From contig CM060731.1 of assembly GCA_030704615.1 (NCBI GenBank), forward strand, positions 82,566,756 through 82,626,755: a stretch of 60,000 bases of DNA. Direction: 5' to 3'. The notes under the pieces are model-generated. The model did no database searches. It worked only from the letters and a program-made list of their open reading frames with translations, and was not told where the DNA came from. Origin of the DNA: Takakia lepidozioides. Taxonomy: Eukaryota > Streptophyta > Takakiopsida > Takakiales > Takakiaceae. A program made the position numbers and the translations under genes. Position 1 is the first letter of the stretch; each line of letters begins with the position of its first letter. Of this stretch, positions 21,912 through 33,499 are shown in pieces.

Positions 21912-21949
21912 CCTAAGCCGGGGAAGTGTGAGGTCTTCAGCTCCGGGTC

Positions 21950-22402
21950 AATTACCGGTGATGGCGATCGCCAAACTGCAAAAAGCGTCGTGCTATGTGA
22001 GAGAAAGGCAGTCTGCTGGTCAGTCTGCTGGTCCGCAGTCTGTTGGATGACATGACTTCCCATTGGCATGGGCTGCATAATGGGCTCTTGGAGAGGAGTC
22101 TGCAGGATGACAGGCTGCTCGTTGGGAGTCTGCTGGATGGCAGACTCGGCTGTCCCAGACGCATTCCCCCCCGACACGTCTTGAATATGTAATGCCGCTA
22201 TAGCAGCAGATGACCCAGGATACTTCAATAATATGTACTCTCGCACGCGGTCCATTTCTGCACGCACTACAGTCGCTTGTAAAGGAGCATCATTGCTAGG
22301 TATCCGCCAAGCCTGAATGGCCCTACGAATAGAAACACGTTCATCCTGGTACACGACAGAGAACTTGGACGTGAGGAACATGGACGTGGACTCTATATTC
22401 AC
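21950..22402 (-). CDS. Unknown exon upstream of the Ulp1 gene blocks
   Basis: A minus-strand frame with a structured-looking start (FLTSKFSVVYQDERVSIRRA; AEMDRVREYILLKYPGSSAA) followed by a Gln/Pro/Thr-rich tail (QQTPNEQPVILQTPLQEP; QQTADQQTDQQTAFLS). The tail is again made of the CAGACTG motif. The frame is lost near 21950, just before the 21911 block. No family recognised. Confidence 0.4.
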
Positions 22403-22678
22403 CTCATGCAGCAGACTGGACTCACAGACCAGCAGACTGTAACGTGCGTACGTAGGGTGGAGGCAACTAGTAGACTATACCAGTGGACTGGACCAACGGA
22501 CTGACAAATGGACTAAGTAAGTAATGCAGCGATATAAAACAGACTAACTGACGAGCGGAGTGAGCCAGCGGACTGAGGAGAGAACGCAGCGGACTGACCA
22601 GACTGAATAGGCAACGTGACTCCGATAATGGACTCAAACAACACAGAGAACAGACTGGGCGGTCAGACTGACCATTAC

Positions 22679-23599
22679 CTCCTCTACTTCATCATCGTCA
22701 TCTTCATCTTCAAAGCTGTTCAACCAATTCTGTTCCGCCTGTCGGATGAATGTGCGTAGCAGACCTGACTGGGCAACTCTGTAGAAATAACGGAAGAAGT
22801 TTGGATCCCCAATTGGTGGGCACTCTGGTGGGAAAAGCCCAAAGTCAACGAGGCGCAATGTGTCAGGGCAGACTGGCCCTTCAGTGCTCTGTTGAGTTTT
22901 TGGTTTTGACCCTAAGCCGATGGCATGGGTCGCGATATTTGTGTGAGTCTGCTGTCGAGTCTGGTCAGGCAAGTCAATGTCCACTGGACTTGTCACCCCT
23001 TCCAGGCCCTGAGCAGATTCACTTTCAGTATCAGTACTGATGGTGTGGGTCTGCCGCCCAGGATGGGGTTCAGTCTGTTGCGTGGATCTTTTTTGCCTCT
23101 CCTTTTTTTGGGCCCCATCACTCAGTTTACGTTTTCTGGGAGCGTCCGGCGTTCCCTGCACTTGCAAATCCTCCATTGACGGGCCACCAGAATGGACGTC
23201 ATACCGTGCGCGCACTTCGTCTAATTCCAAAGTGCGGGGGTCGAGCACTGATCCGCGCAAGCGCATTGTGGCTTCTTTGACAATCGACATTTCTTTCAGT
23301 ATCGGCCAAGGCTTGAAATCCCGTGGAATCATTGCAACAGTCTCCTTGCAATCCGTATCAACACAATGCCGATTTAGTTGGATTTTGTCCTTGATAACGT
23401 CTTCACAGAAGGGACAGAAGAGCTTGTCCTTCTGCCAATTCGAGTTTTTGGGCTTCCGGGCGCGGAGGTCTACAAATGTTTCCACTATTTTATGATCAAA
23501 CTCGTCTGGTGAGTACCAAAACCTTCGCTCATTCTTCAGTCTGGTTTGGTGCACAAAATCCACCCAGTCCGCTCCACCCTTTTCACAAGCATCCTCCAT
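22679..23599 (-). CDS. Zinc-finger protein exon (CX2C...HX5C), probable 5' exon of the Ulp1 gene
   Basis: From ATG 23599 the frame runs about 307 residues to a donor at 22678 (GAG/GTAATGG). Near residue 60 it has a compact zinc-finger-like motif, LFCPFCEDVIKDKIQLNRHC followed by VDTDC, with ligands CX2C, then His and Cys. Ahead of it are Trp/Arg/Lys-rich helices (NERRFWYSPDEFDHKIVETF). Basic patches (PRKRKLSDGAQKKERQKR) suggest nuclear import, and the end is strongly acidic (SFEDEDDDDEVEEV). It could be DNA-binding. Gene order and strand fit with the downstream exons, and the next intron again contains CAGTCTG. I infer it belongs to the same transcription unit, but a separate gene is possible. 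Confidence 0.5.
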
Positions 23600-25960
23600 C
23601 GCTGCAGAATGAAACGAAGGTGCAAGGACAATGAGCGACAGATAGAAGTCATATGAAAAGACTCACCCTAAGCAAGAAGAGGACACAGAATGGAATGGAA
23701 ACACCGCAGCAAGTGAGAACCTCACCGAGCCGATGAACTTCGAGTTGTTACGAAGGCGAGTGTGTTTGCGACACTTCGCGGCTCACCGCGACTCTCCACA
23801 CCTGGGGAAGAACGGTCGTATTTCGTTACGGTGATGGAAACGCAAAGAGGAAAACAAAACAGTGCAAAACAGTGCGAAGAAACAGGCGCAAAAAGAATGG
23901 AGTCGATCGCACAGAGAACATGAGAAGAAAGTAGAAGTAGAAGGGGGGCGGACATGGCACTGCTAACGTGGCGCGATTTCACAGGCGCCAACTATCCGCC
24001 GTCATCGCATTGAATACGTCCACCGAACGAATGCATCGTACTAAATGCATCCACGGTCCTTGCAAGTGTAACAGACTCATTTCCCATCGGACTGAGAGTC
24101 CATCGAACCGCCAGTCTAGCGGACTATTCGCTTTGCTGAGGCGAAGCGGCTTCATATTGGAGGCACTTCCCTGCCAGCGGAATGAAGACAAAAGAGAGTA
24201 AGGGGAAAACGGGAAAGTCGAACACACCCATTGCGAACAGACTCGCGGCACAACAGACTGATGTATGCACAGTCCAACAGACTGATATCCATAGAGGAGA
24301 ACTGTCCAGCAGACGGACGTTTCGCCAGACTGGCGGGTGAACAAGCCAAAAGATTGACCGGAGGGAAAATAAGAAGTCAAACAGACTTAGTGCAACAGAC
24401 TTCCGACACAACAGACTGACAAATTCACAAGTGCGACAGACTGATATCCCAACAGACATACTTCCAGCAGACCGCCTCCAAACTGACTGTTATGCACGCG
24501 ATAAGGGGAATATCCGGAGCACTGACGGGCCAACGGACCCACTATGAACAGACTCACGACACAACGGACCTCAAACATCCACGCGCATTTGCAGATGCAA
24601 TTGTCTCAGTCTGGTCCGTCTCCTGGCAAATGCGACAATGTACCGATTCTGCACCTACTCCCGTCGTGGCTCAGACATCTGCATTCAGCAGGTGCGTGTG
24701 GATGTTTGAGGATGGTGTCTCGTGACGACTCGAATTGCTTTTTGGTGCTGCCATCCCTTATATAATACCATGTGGATCCATCACAAAACTGGATTTCTTC
24801 AGATTCTCCACTCTTTTCCACAACTTATACACGACGGATGCAAGCTGCTATATTTGGTCACATAAACAGTCCCATCGTCCGATACGAAATCTGCATACGC
24901 TTCCACCATTTTCGTGCCCATGTTACCCATGGATTCCTTTAACGAACTAAACTTGTGAAAGCTCTCACGAGGGATGCAATACGAAAGGGCTAAACGTATC
25001 ATGACGGATCACAAGCAGAGAACGTTATCGACGACAGATGTTCGCATTTTCCATATTTATGACATAGAACCAAACCATAAAACGAAGGTTCCCGAAAGCA
25101 TAACAAGAGAACAAAAATAGTGAAAACATATTCACGATGGTGGCTGTAGTGCCGAGACAGTTCTCTCATGTTCAAACACACGCTTCATCATCATCATGAA
25201 CATCGCGCGCAAAAGAAGAACAGTCACGTGCATGAAAACGCCTACCGCAACATCGGACAACAAATAACCGTCAAAAAATAACGGCCGAGATTTGGTGGAA
25301 AAATCATTGCCATTTTCGCAGTCTTAAAAATAGAGGACTCGGATGGATTATGGGAATGGACGGTGGCGATTCTGCGCCGTCAGCGGACTGGATGGCAGAG
25401 GACTGACTAACGGATTGGTAAACTACTGGGCAGCGGACTGGCCAACACTGGACTGGCTGCCCACACCGGACTGGCCAGTAGCGGACTGACAGACTAGAGA
25501 GCAGCGGACTCATGGGCAAGGAATTGGCCGCGCGGCGAACAGGGGCACGGACAGGCGGGGCCGGGTGCTGGGGAGCCAAGCATGCGCTGGACCCACCAGT
25601 CACTGGACCCACCAGTCACTGGACGCACCAGTCACATCGCGCGTGCCCATTGAAGACCCTATTATCTTACAATGAGAGGTCTATGTGTCGCAGTAAAACT
25701 GCAACGCTTTTCACCTTTTTTTTATTAGAGTTTTTCTTTTTCAAGCTGCCCACTTCTGCTCCGCCTTTCGGGTAGATGTAATTTTTTTCTTTTCTTTCGG
25801 GTTATTATAATTCTTTTTCTTAAGAAAGCATCGCGGGCGCTCCGCCCCGCCCTCCTCTCCATGCTCTTTACCTCTTCTTAGTCACTCTTTTAACTATGAC
25901 TATCTTATAAGGAGTCCGCCAATTTTTTCAGTTCCCCTGTCTCCTTATATGTTGGCACTG
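23600..25960. other. Motif-rich flank upstream of the zinc-finger/Ulp1 gene
   Basis: Mostly non-coding. 24050-24560 and 25370-25510 are dense in CAGACTG/GGACTG words in both orientations. On the minus strand, 25002-24606 has weak coding-like frames (VEAYADFVSDDGTVYVTKY; PAECRCLSHDGSRC) with paired cysteines, possibly a decayed exon. 25588-25635 holds three 16-bp tandem units (GGACCCACCAGTCACT). No terminal inverted repeat could be fixed by eye. Confidence 0.4.
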
Positions 25961-25999
25961 CCACCATTATAAACCCTCTCTAAACTAGCTAAGCCCGCC

Positions 26000-28900
26000 G
26001 CCATGGCCAAGCTCTCCTCACTGCTACACAGTGCAGGCTCCGCTCCCATACTAGTTCCTGGTCTGCCTTCTATGGCCTAACCACTGTGCTTCTTTTAAGT
26101 ACCATTATGTGAGATTTTGGGAACTTTGTCATACCTGAGCACCATCGGCTCCTCTCTGCTATCTACCAACGTGCTCCAAGCACGCAGCATGGCGGTGATA
26201 CCCCAGACGCTCGCAACCCCTCCGACTTACAGGTGCAACAACGTCTCTACTACAAACGCAGCTCCACTCGCATCGGCCCCCCAACGATTCGTACAAGAAC
26301 ATGGTCAAGAATCGTGTCACTGGCAGGAGGTCTTCCCTACAATACGAAGCCCTCCTGGTATACCAGACTCAGGCGCAAGGCACCCCCATTGGACCTCGGG
26401 CGGGGCAACCAGGACATGAGGATGAGGGCCGCCCCCCAATTTGCAGCCTATGATTCTAGCAAGGCAGCTCATATCACACTCAACTTGAGCCAGGCAGGTA
26501 CATTGCCAATGCCAAGGTATGGGCCCGACACAGATGCAGGTAAGATTTCAACCTGCTCTCATAGTCACCTGGCTACCTCAACGTTCAGTACCAAGCATCC
26601 AACCTCCCTTCATGTTTCAAGTCCATTCCACGTAGCTCAGAAAGATTGGAGAAGGCGGGCATGGATCTCGCAGCCTCCTCTCTATAAGACTCTCTGGCTG
26701 ACACACACAACACCCATGGCCCCCCCCCTCGTTTAAGGAGACTATGGCCCCCTCTCGACACATTCACGGTGCACCCATCATAGCGAGTTGCCACTATCAT
26801 GTGTTCTTGGCAGCGCACAGTGTTACCATCGCAAAGGCCCCAAGGTTCTACCCCTGGCTGGATGCAAGGCAAGCCTGGCTCAATTGGATGGAAGACTCGG
26901 GCAGGGCTGATGCCCCACCACAGCAGAACTCTCTAGGTTGGTCCCACGAGTCTGCCCGACCTCATGGCAGACACATCTACTTCCAGTTCGGAAGCGACGG
27001 TGCACCCAGCACCCCCCCGGCGATCAGGCTGCGGCAGTGCAGGCGCTACAACCCTGCAACAGCTTCGCGCCTAAATACCCTTCTACACACAGGGAGCTCT
27101 CTACCCCCCCCCCCCCCCACGACACTATGCTACTCAACACCAACACCCACTACACACTGCCCCCAATCTGCCACTACTCAAACCCCTGCCCCCAAGCTTT
27201 CAAGGTACGCAACGCCACTATTACCCAGCCCCCTGCGACAACACAGGTACATATCACACCCTACCCCCTCATTTTTTATATACTCTGCCCCTATATATGA
27301 CACATGCCCCCTCCCCTACACCATGGCCCTCTGAATCAGCTGTGCTCACCCCACTTGCATGGTTCACCAACCCTCTGCATACCCCAAAGATAGGCCACTC
27401 TCACTACCTACTTTGTATGTCCCCTCCCCACTACCAAGTATTATCTATGTGCTCAGCCCAGCCAAGACCCCCCTGAATCCTGCCAACACTCAGATTTTAC
27501 TGATCCAATTATGCCCAACCTACCTGCCCCTTCTACACTATATACATACCCTCTCTTATGTCATATGTCACTGCCCACACTCACCTCTTCTCCACACAGG
27601 TCCCACTGCCCCAATACTCACCCTTGCTCTCTCTATGTTTTGCAGTTTCAGACACACTCGGCCGCTCCCACCACATGCCAAGGCACTCGACACGCTATCA
27701 TGGATTATGCTGCCCCCTGGGACTGTCCATGATCAATTTCTTTCATTGCAATGTTCTTCGCAAACTATATGTGAATCTTCTTGATACAAAAATTCAACCA
27801 TCTCAGCTCTCAGAGCTGCTTACAATTTTCCTAACTCCTTACCAGCTCCCTGAGATGCGCACAACTCTACACACCTACTCTCAGCTCCCAGAGCTGCCCA
27901 CCTTTTCTCACATCTTTTCTCAGCTCCCTGAGCTGCACACAAAGTCATACGCTCACCACCAGCTCCATGAGCTGCTACTACTTACTCACAATTACTACCA
28001 GCTCCCCGAGCTGCGCACAAATTCATCCATCTACTCCCAGCTCCTTGAGCTGTATGATACTCAACACACACACAACCAACACCCCGAACTGTACATATCT
28101 CTACGGGCACACAAATGGCTACACTCTTGTCAATCTCATTTTAAATCTTCATGCACATGAACTGCTTCCCTGCACATATAGTGCTGCACCCAAGCCACAC
28201 ATCACTACACAGCAAAATACCCAACCTTCGTACCCATACACAATTACCCATCCCCCCAAACCACATCTTGCGCCACACACCCATATTAAGCCCTTTGTGC
28301 AACCGCTAACTCTACTAACCCACTCTCAACCCCCCCTCATATGCGCACCCACACGCCACATCATCACCATTGTGCACCACAGTAGCCCAAACCACACCAC
28401 AATGACTTTATTCCACTCTAACTGGACACATCCCTTGACGGATATCATCCACTGCACACTACCTACATATGGGAAAGCACTCCATGCCTATGCCACCAAA
28501 ACCCAACATATGAATAGTCTCTCTACATGCTACAAATTACTTGCCCGCCGCTGGCAAGACAGGGCCATCACGAACATACACAATGTCAGTAACACGCCCC
28601 TCTACTGCACACCTAGTGTAACTGCATTTTCCCAGCGCCAGTCGCCCCCACAACCTACACCCTCCCCACCAACATCCATCCACCCATTACCCCCACATGA
28701 CATTAACATATCCACGCAGATCCTCCATATGGCTCCAAGCACTCTACTCTAACTCAAGCAATAAAGGGCAAGGCCGCCCACAACATTCAACATACGCACC
28801 CCCCAACACCACACCCTCTCTGTACAATATTTTTACACCAGACCAGTATCACCCACCATACCCACAGCTGTCTATAAGGCACAGTCCCCAAGACCGCCAC

Positions 28901-29480
28901 CATAACAGGCCATAGAACATTACAACAACCCCCCAAAAGCACTACTATGCCCCCTCCCCAAGTTGGAAAGCCACCTCCCCTTTAACACACCCCCCCCTCA
29001 ACTTAACTACCATGTTTAATGCATCCTCCCAAATAGCCCTCTCTCACTTCCTCTCCCTATCACAAACCCCCCCCCAACACCACATCCCTAGTGCAATCTG
29101 TCAGCCCATGGTGCCCAGATGCCCATACTTTTGATGACTATCCATCATCACCTTACACCAAAACTAAAACCCATTATGCCCCACCCCACTCCCTGATCTC
29201 ACTCAGCTGCCATCCTGGTATAAACAGATAACGGCCATCATCAAAGCGCTCCATTTCCCCAGCCGCCAGCCCCCCTGGCATCATCCCACTCCCGCCACCA
29301 TTACAGAAACGTAGACACCAATCGCCATAGCAAACCCCCTTCCCATAGTCCCGCCCCCCCACAATTGCTCTCGTCTCTGCCACAGCTCCACGCCCACCAC
29401 CCACTGCTCATACCCACCCCGCATTAGCTCTCATCATCTCTCTCCTCCCTCTTCATATCCCAGTCAACATCCTCATTCGT
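26000..29480 (+). other. C-rich leader of the LINE with weak open frames
   Basis: About 3.5 kb with the same C-rich, G-poor bias as LINE ORF1/ORF2. Several plus-strand frames are open (26233-26736, 26744-27334, 27967-28752) and dominated by Pro, Thr, His and Ser, as expected from composition alone. No domain was recognised. Only the 13-residue repeat block at 27804-28115 shows clear coding constraint. Confidence 0.4.
27558..28160 (+). CDS. ORF with eight 13-residue QLPEL repeats
   Basis: I do not know this protein. The plus-strand frame contains eight consecutive units of exactly 39 bp, starting at 27804, 27843, 27882, 27921, 27960, 27999, 28038 and 28077, each opening with CAGCTCC..GAGCTG or a variant. 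Translation gives a 13-residue repeat, consensus QLPEL(R/H)T.S..YS, for example QLPELHTKSYAHH. The units are diverged in sequence yet none has gained or lost a base, which suggests selection on the reading frame, or recent amplification without indels. A leucine every third or fourth residue could form a short solenoid or amphipathic helix. It sits in the LINE leader, so it may be an accessory or ORF0-like product. Confidence 0.5.
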   Translation: MSYVTAHTHLFSTQVPLPQYSPLLSLCFAVSDTLGRSHHMPRHSTRYHGLCCPLGLSMINFFHCNVLRKLYVNLLDTKIQPSQLSELLTIFLTPYQLPEMRTTLHTYSQLPELPTFSHIFSQLPELHTKSYAHHQLHELLLLTHNYYQLPELRTNSSIYSQLLELYDTQHTHNQHPELYISLRAHKWLHSCQSHFKSSCT

Positions 29481-31616
29481 ATGTCTAGCTCCAAGGTGTG
29501 CAGAATTAAAAAACGAGCAGGCAGTATTCAAAAACAGCCTAGATCTACCAGCATCACTACCCAAAGTAGGAAATCTCGTGAACTCCCACCCTCCACCCTC
29601 AAATCAACCTCAAAGCAACAGCAAATGGCGGACGACGAGGAGATGGAACGGACTCCCATGGGAGCGACGGACGCCAGCGACATGCACTCCTCTGACGTGC
29701 TCTTCTTTGCTGCCGAAGAGGCCTATCAGACCCGGTCTACACAAAGCCCACCAAAGATCGTCACTCCAAATGCGCCAGCCAACGTAACCCACCCACCCCC
29801 GCAGCATTCCAACACTCCCAAGCAGATGCGAACCGCTCTTCCCACCACTCTCTCATCCCCTGTCGATCTGCTGACACTCAATCCACGGGCAAAACGACCT
29901 TCAGACGCCCTCAACAGCGAGGCAGACAGTAGCCGCTACGACCCAAAAACATCAAGGGGCCCTCATGTGCAAGATCAACTACAATGCATGGACATCTCCA
30001 GCTCGCCCTCCCTCCCTCCACTATGGCTGGGATATGAAGCGCTCGAGCAGCAGGCCATCGACTCACAACTCCCCATCATCGCCGAGGAACAATCTGGCTT
30101 TGAACTCCAAAGCCTGGGACTCAGCCACACCGAAATTTACGAGCTTCAGAACTGCCCGAAGGCGTACCCACACGTTTCGCAGCTCTTGTTCCCAACAGTC
30201 AGGCCGGATGGACGAGAGGGCCAATTCTACCCTCTCACTCAACTACCAAAAGGGACTGTCACTGATCCTAAAACAGGACTCTCGGAAGCCCCTCCGCACA
30301 TACTGATCCGGTTTTACTTCGATATAGAAATGCCGAAGGAACAAGGTCTCTACAGGGCTCGCAAACGGTTTGAAACAATGAATATCCCCTTAGGTACCCG
30401 ATTGTACTCCCCAGTCACCGCGCTCTGATCCAAGCATGGCAGTTCAAACTGGTGTGGTCTCCTCAAGGTGGAGCTCCTCCACCCCGAAACTGACGGACTG
30501 GCTCTTCTACGCGGAGACCGAGCCTTTGTCATCAACATGGCTTCGGGTATGCCAATGCAGGGGAAGGTCGAGAAAGCATTTGACCTCTCATCAACCACAG
30601 ACTACCTCTCACTCTACATGGCGAGCGACTCCCTTCTAGGTACGAAGGGCAGCCACCTTACCATGCATTTAATTACGGAAACTTACCACCATGGAGACGA
30701 GTACGAAATATTATATGTGGCCAAGAACGGCCCTGATACAAAATTCTGCTTCATATACCTAGCTACTGAAGATACCAAAACACGTATGTTGGCGCATGGT
30801 GTGCGCTTCAACCACACACTGATCAAGCCCCAACTCCGAAATCGACGGACCAACATGACAGGCCTTGCTGCAACACCACAGGAGATCACCGCCGAACGAG
30901 ATGCCCTCACGTTGGTGGTGAAAAGCCTCAACCCGCTCCACTCGCAAACGGTGACCAAAGCAGCCCTCCGCAACCTGATGGGCAACGACAACATTGAGCG
31001 CATCATCTTCAACAAAATTTTCAAAACAGAGAAAATCCGACACAATGGAATGGTCCTTGTTACCTACAAAAATCCCAGTATCTACACCCAATGGTGTAAT
31101 CGACCACACGTCCTTGTAATTGACAGACATGTACAATTTGAACCACACACACGCAGCCTGAATGGCTCCGAGCCACCTGCAGCAGAAATCTTGGAGCGGC
31201 TTAGGGTGGCCAACATAAATCAAGCCCTGGCAGACACTATCCACTCGATCTCTATCAAACCCGACACAAAACTACGCAATGGACATGAATCTATGATGAT
31301 CGAGATTGATAGGAAGCTCGCCGCTCACGCCATATCTCTCAAGACAGACATCAAGGAGGACCTTGCAGCCATGGAAGCAAGAGTAGCCATCACCATGACA
31401 GCCCAGCAGGAGTCTCATCATGCGTACCTGGTGGCACTTCAAGACTCCATCACCAAAAACGTGGTAGCTAACCTGGCCAGCTTCTATGATCACGCAAACA
31501 AATACTTGGAGCAACTACCACTACCACTACCACCGGGCCTTCCCAGCCCGCTGCAGAAAACACTGCCCTCAATCAGGCAGCGAATGCTCAAGCCAACAAG
31601 ACAACGGCCATCATGA
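29481..31616 (+). pseudogene. LINE ORF1 (nucleic-acid-binding protein) with one in-frame stop
   Basis: LINE ORF1 proteins coat the element RNA and chaperone target-primed reverse transcription. The 29481-31616 frame is single and open apart from one TGA at 30426-30428. The N-terminus is basic (IKKRAGSIQKQPRS), followed by an acidic, Pro-rich linker (ADDEEMERTPMG). A central region, after the stop, has a probable RNA-recognition fold: IERIIFNKIFKTEKIRHNGM, then VLVTYKNPSIYTQWCNRPHV, then FEPHTRSLNGSEPP. Next come charged helices likely to form a coiled coil (MIEIDRKLAAHAISLKTDIK; EDLAAMEARVAI). The C-terminus is Pro/Arg-rich. No CCHC knuckle is visible. The frame equality on both sides shows the TGA is a point mutation or a readthrough site. 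Confidence 0.7.
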
Positions 31617-32573
31617 GCTGTCGCCGATTACTCCCCCCCGCTATGATCCGATGGGCACAATCAAGGGCAAGGCTCCGGCCATGCTACTCGCTGCACCACC
31701 ACAACACCCGCAGCAAGCGAATCACACACCCAGTACTTATCCTGCGACAGATGCATATCAAAGCTCAGACTGCCGGCCCCCGCACGACTATACCTCTCGT
31801 CCCTTACTGTTTTGCTTGCTGCGTAATCTCTTTACTTTACTTCTGGATACTATCCTCTCCCAATTTTGTACTCTCGCTACCTTCCAAGCAATGCAAAGAC
31901 TATTCTTCTGCTATCACCTCACTCTCTACACATCTCACTACCAATCTCACATTATCTCACCATGGCCGTGTCACCACTAACAACTATCGTGCCCACTACA
32001 GACCTCCCAAGTCACTCTCCTTCACGAACCTTCTGCCAAAACACAAACAAGCCTCCCGTACCCGACCTCTTCTAAAAAACTCGCCACGGGCCACGCAGGT
32101 CATCCCCAGCGTTGGACCGGTGTACTCTCGACACTCCCACACGATCGTACCCCGACTGCTACGTCCAACCCGCCCCTCCACGTGTCTGCACCCTCCCCCT
32201 GCCACGAACCCCACCCAAATCAAATTCAATCTCCCCCCTACTTTACCCCCCCACCCATAACCGATACCTCATCCGTGCACCCACCCTCTCATTCATCCAC
32301 GACAATATCCCCCACGGATATCTTATCCATCCGGCTCCACTCCTCACAACTTTCATCCCACCCTGCGCCCCCCTGCACACTCGTACCCCCGCAATTCTTT
32401 ATCCAACCCAGCCACCTCCCCCCCCCTTATCACCACCCACTGCATGCGCACCTGCCTCACCCACCGGGATTCACTACTACATACCAAACATACTTTAACT
32501 CCGGGTATTTGCAGGATTGGGTGTCTCAATTTTTACGTAACATGGCAATTTCTGCAGTGACCTCCCTCCATGA

Positions 32574-33193
32574 TTTTACCCATATTTGTCCAACAACTCA
32601 ATATTTCATCTAAATTTATGTGGTGTGGGGTTTTCTAACTACAAGAGATATGTGTACCAATTGTTAGATTGCAAAAACAATCATGTACCAGAGAGCCATG
32701 GACTTTTAAAATTGATTACTGTGGAGTGCAGATGTTACACATAAAATCTTATGGTCCACTGAAAAAACATCATGTACACTCATACAATGGCATAAAGAAA
32801 AACACACTAGGGGTGCTATTTTTAAATCCAACCCAAATCCATTTTTATATGGACTAGTTATCTTAGGGATTGAGAGCTATGGACTATTTTGCATCTAAAA
32901 ACAAGTTGGTTTGCTCTAGTCCATAGCATCTTATGTTTTGGGTTTTTGAGGTATCGTCTTTTACTAAAAAGACATACAAACCTATAATCTAGAGGTACCA
33001 GTTGGTATATGGACAAGTGGTTGTAAACTCTAGATTTTGACGTCTAAATGTTTTTTCACATTAATGATTAAAATATCTAGTAAAAAATATTATCAATATT
33101 TGAGGAGGGACTCTTTACTAAAAATGTTATGTTACTACTATCTATTTTTTTAAGAATAAACTGATAGCAATAGACTCAAAAAAAATAAAAAAA
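32574..33193 (+). mobile_element. A-tailed insertion (SINE-like or processed) with 7-bp duplication
   Basis: A 620-bp AT-rich block in C-rich LINE sequence. It ends in an A-rich tail (CAAAAAAAATAAAAAAA) and is flanked by TCCATGA on both sides (32567-32573 and 33194-33200). A-tail plus short target duplication is the mark of LINE-mediated retroposition. No coding or pol III box was confirmed. The body contains diverged repeats of GG(A/T)CTAG(T)-type words around 32840-33030. Confidence 0.65.
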
Positions 33194-33499
33194 TCCATGA
33201 ACTTCCAATGGACTCAACATGTGTCGCTTTTGATCCACCCAATCCTGCAACTGCCCCTCCTCAACCACAGACACAATACCCTTTCGTGCACCATCGCACC
33301 TCGCCGCCACCAGTTCCACGATTACAAGCTTTACTATCCATACAGATTTACCCAACCCCGACACACCCCCTGTACATTCTCCTGACACTCCAAGGCTACC
33401 TCCTCACACACTGCCATCATGGTCGGTATCAACTACAACTCCTGGCATCCAAGCACTCCCTCCATCACCCCCCATTACACCACACCAAATTCTAACATG

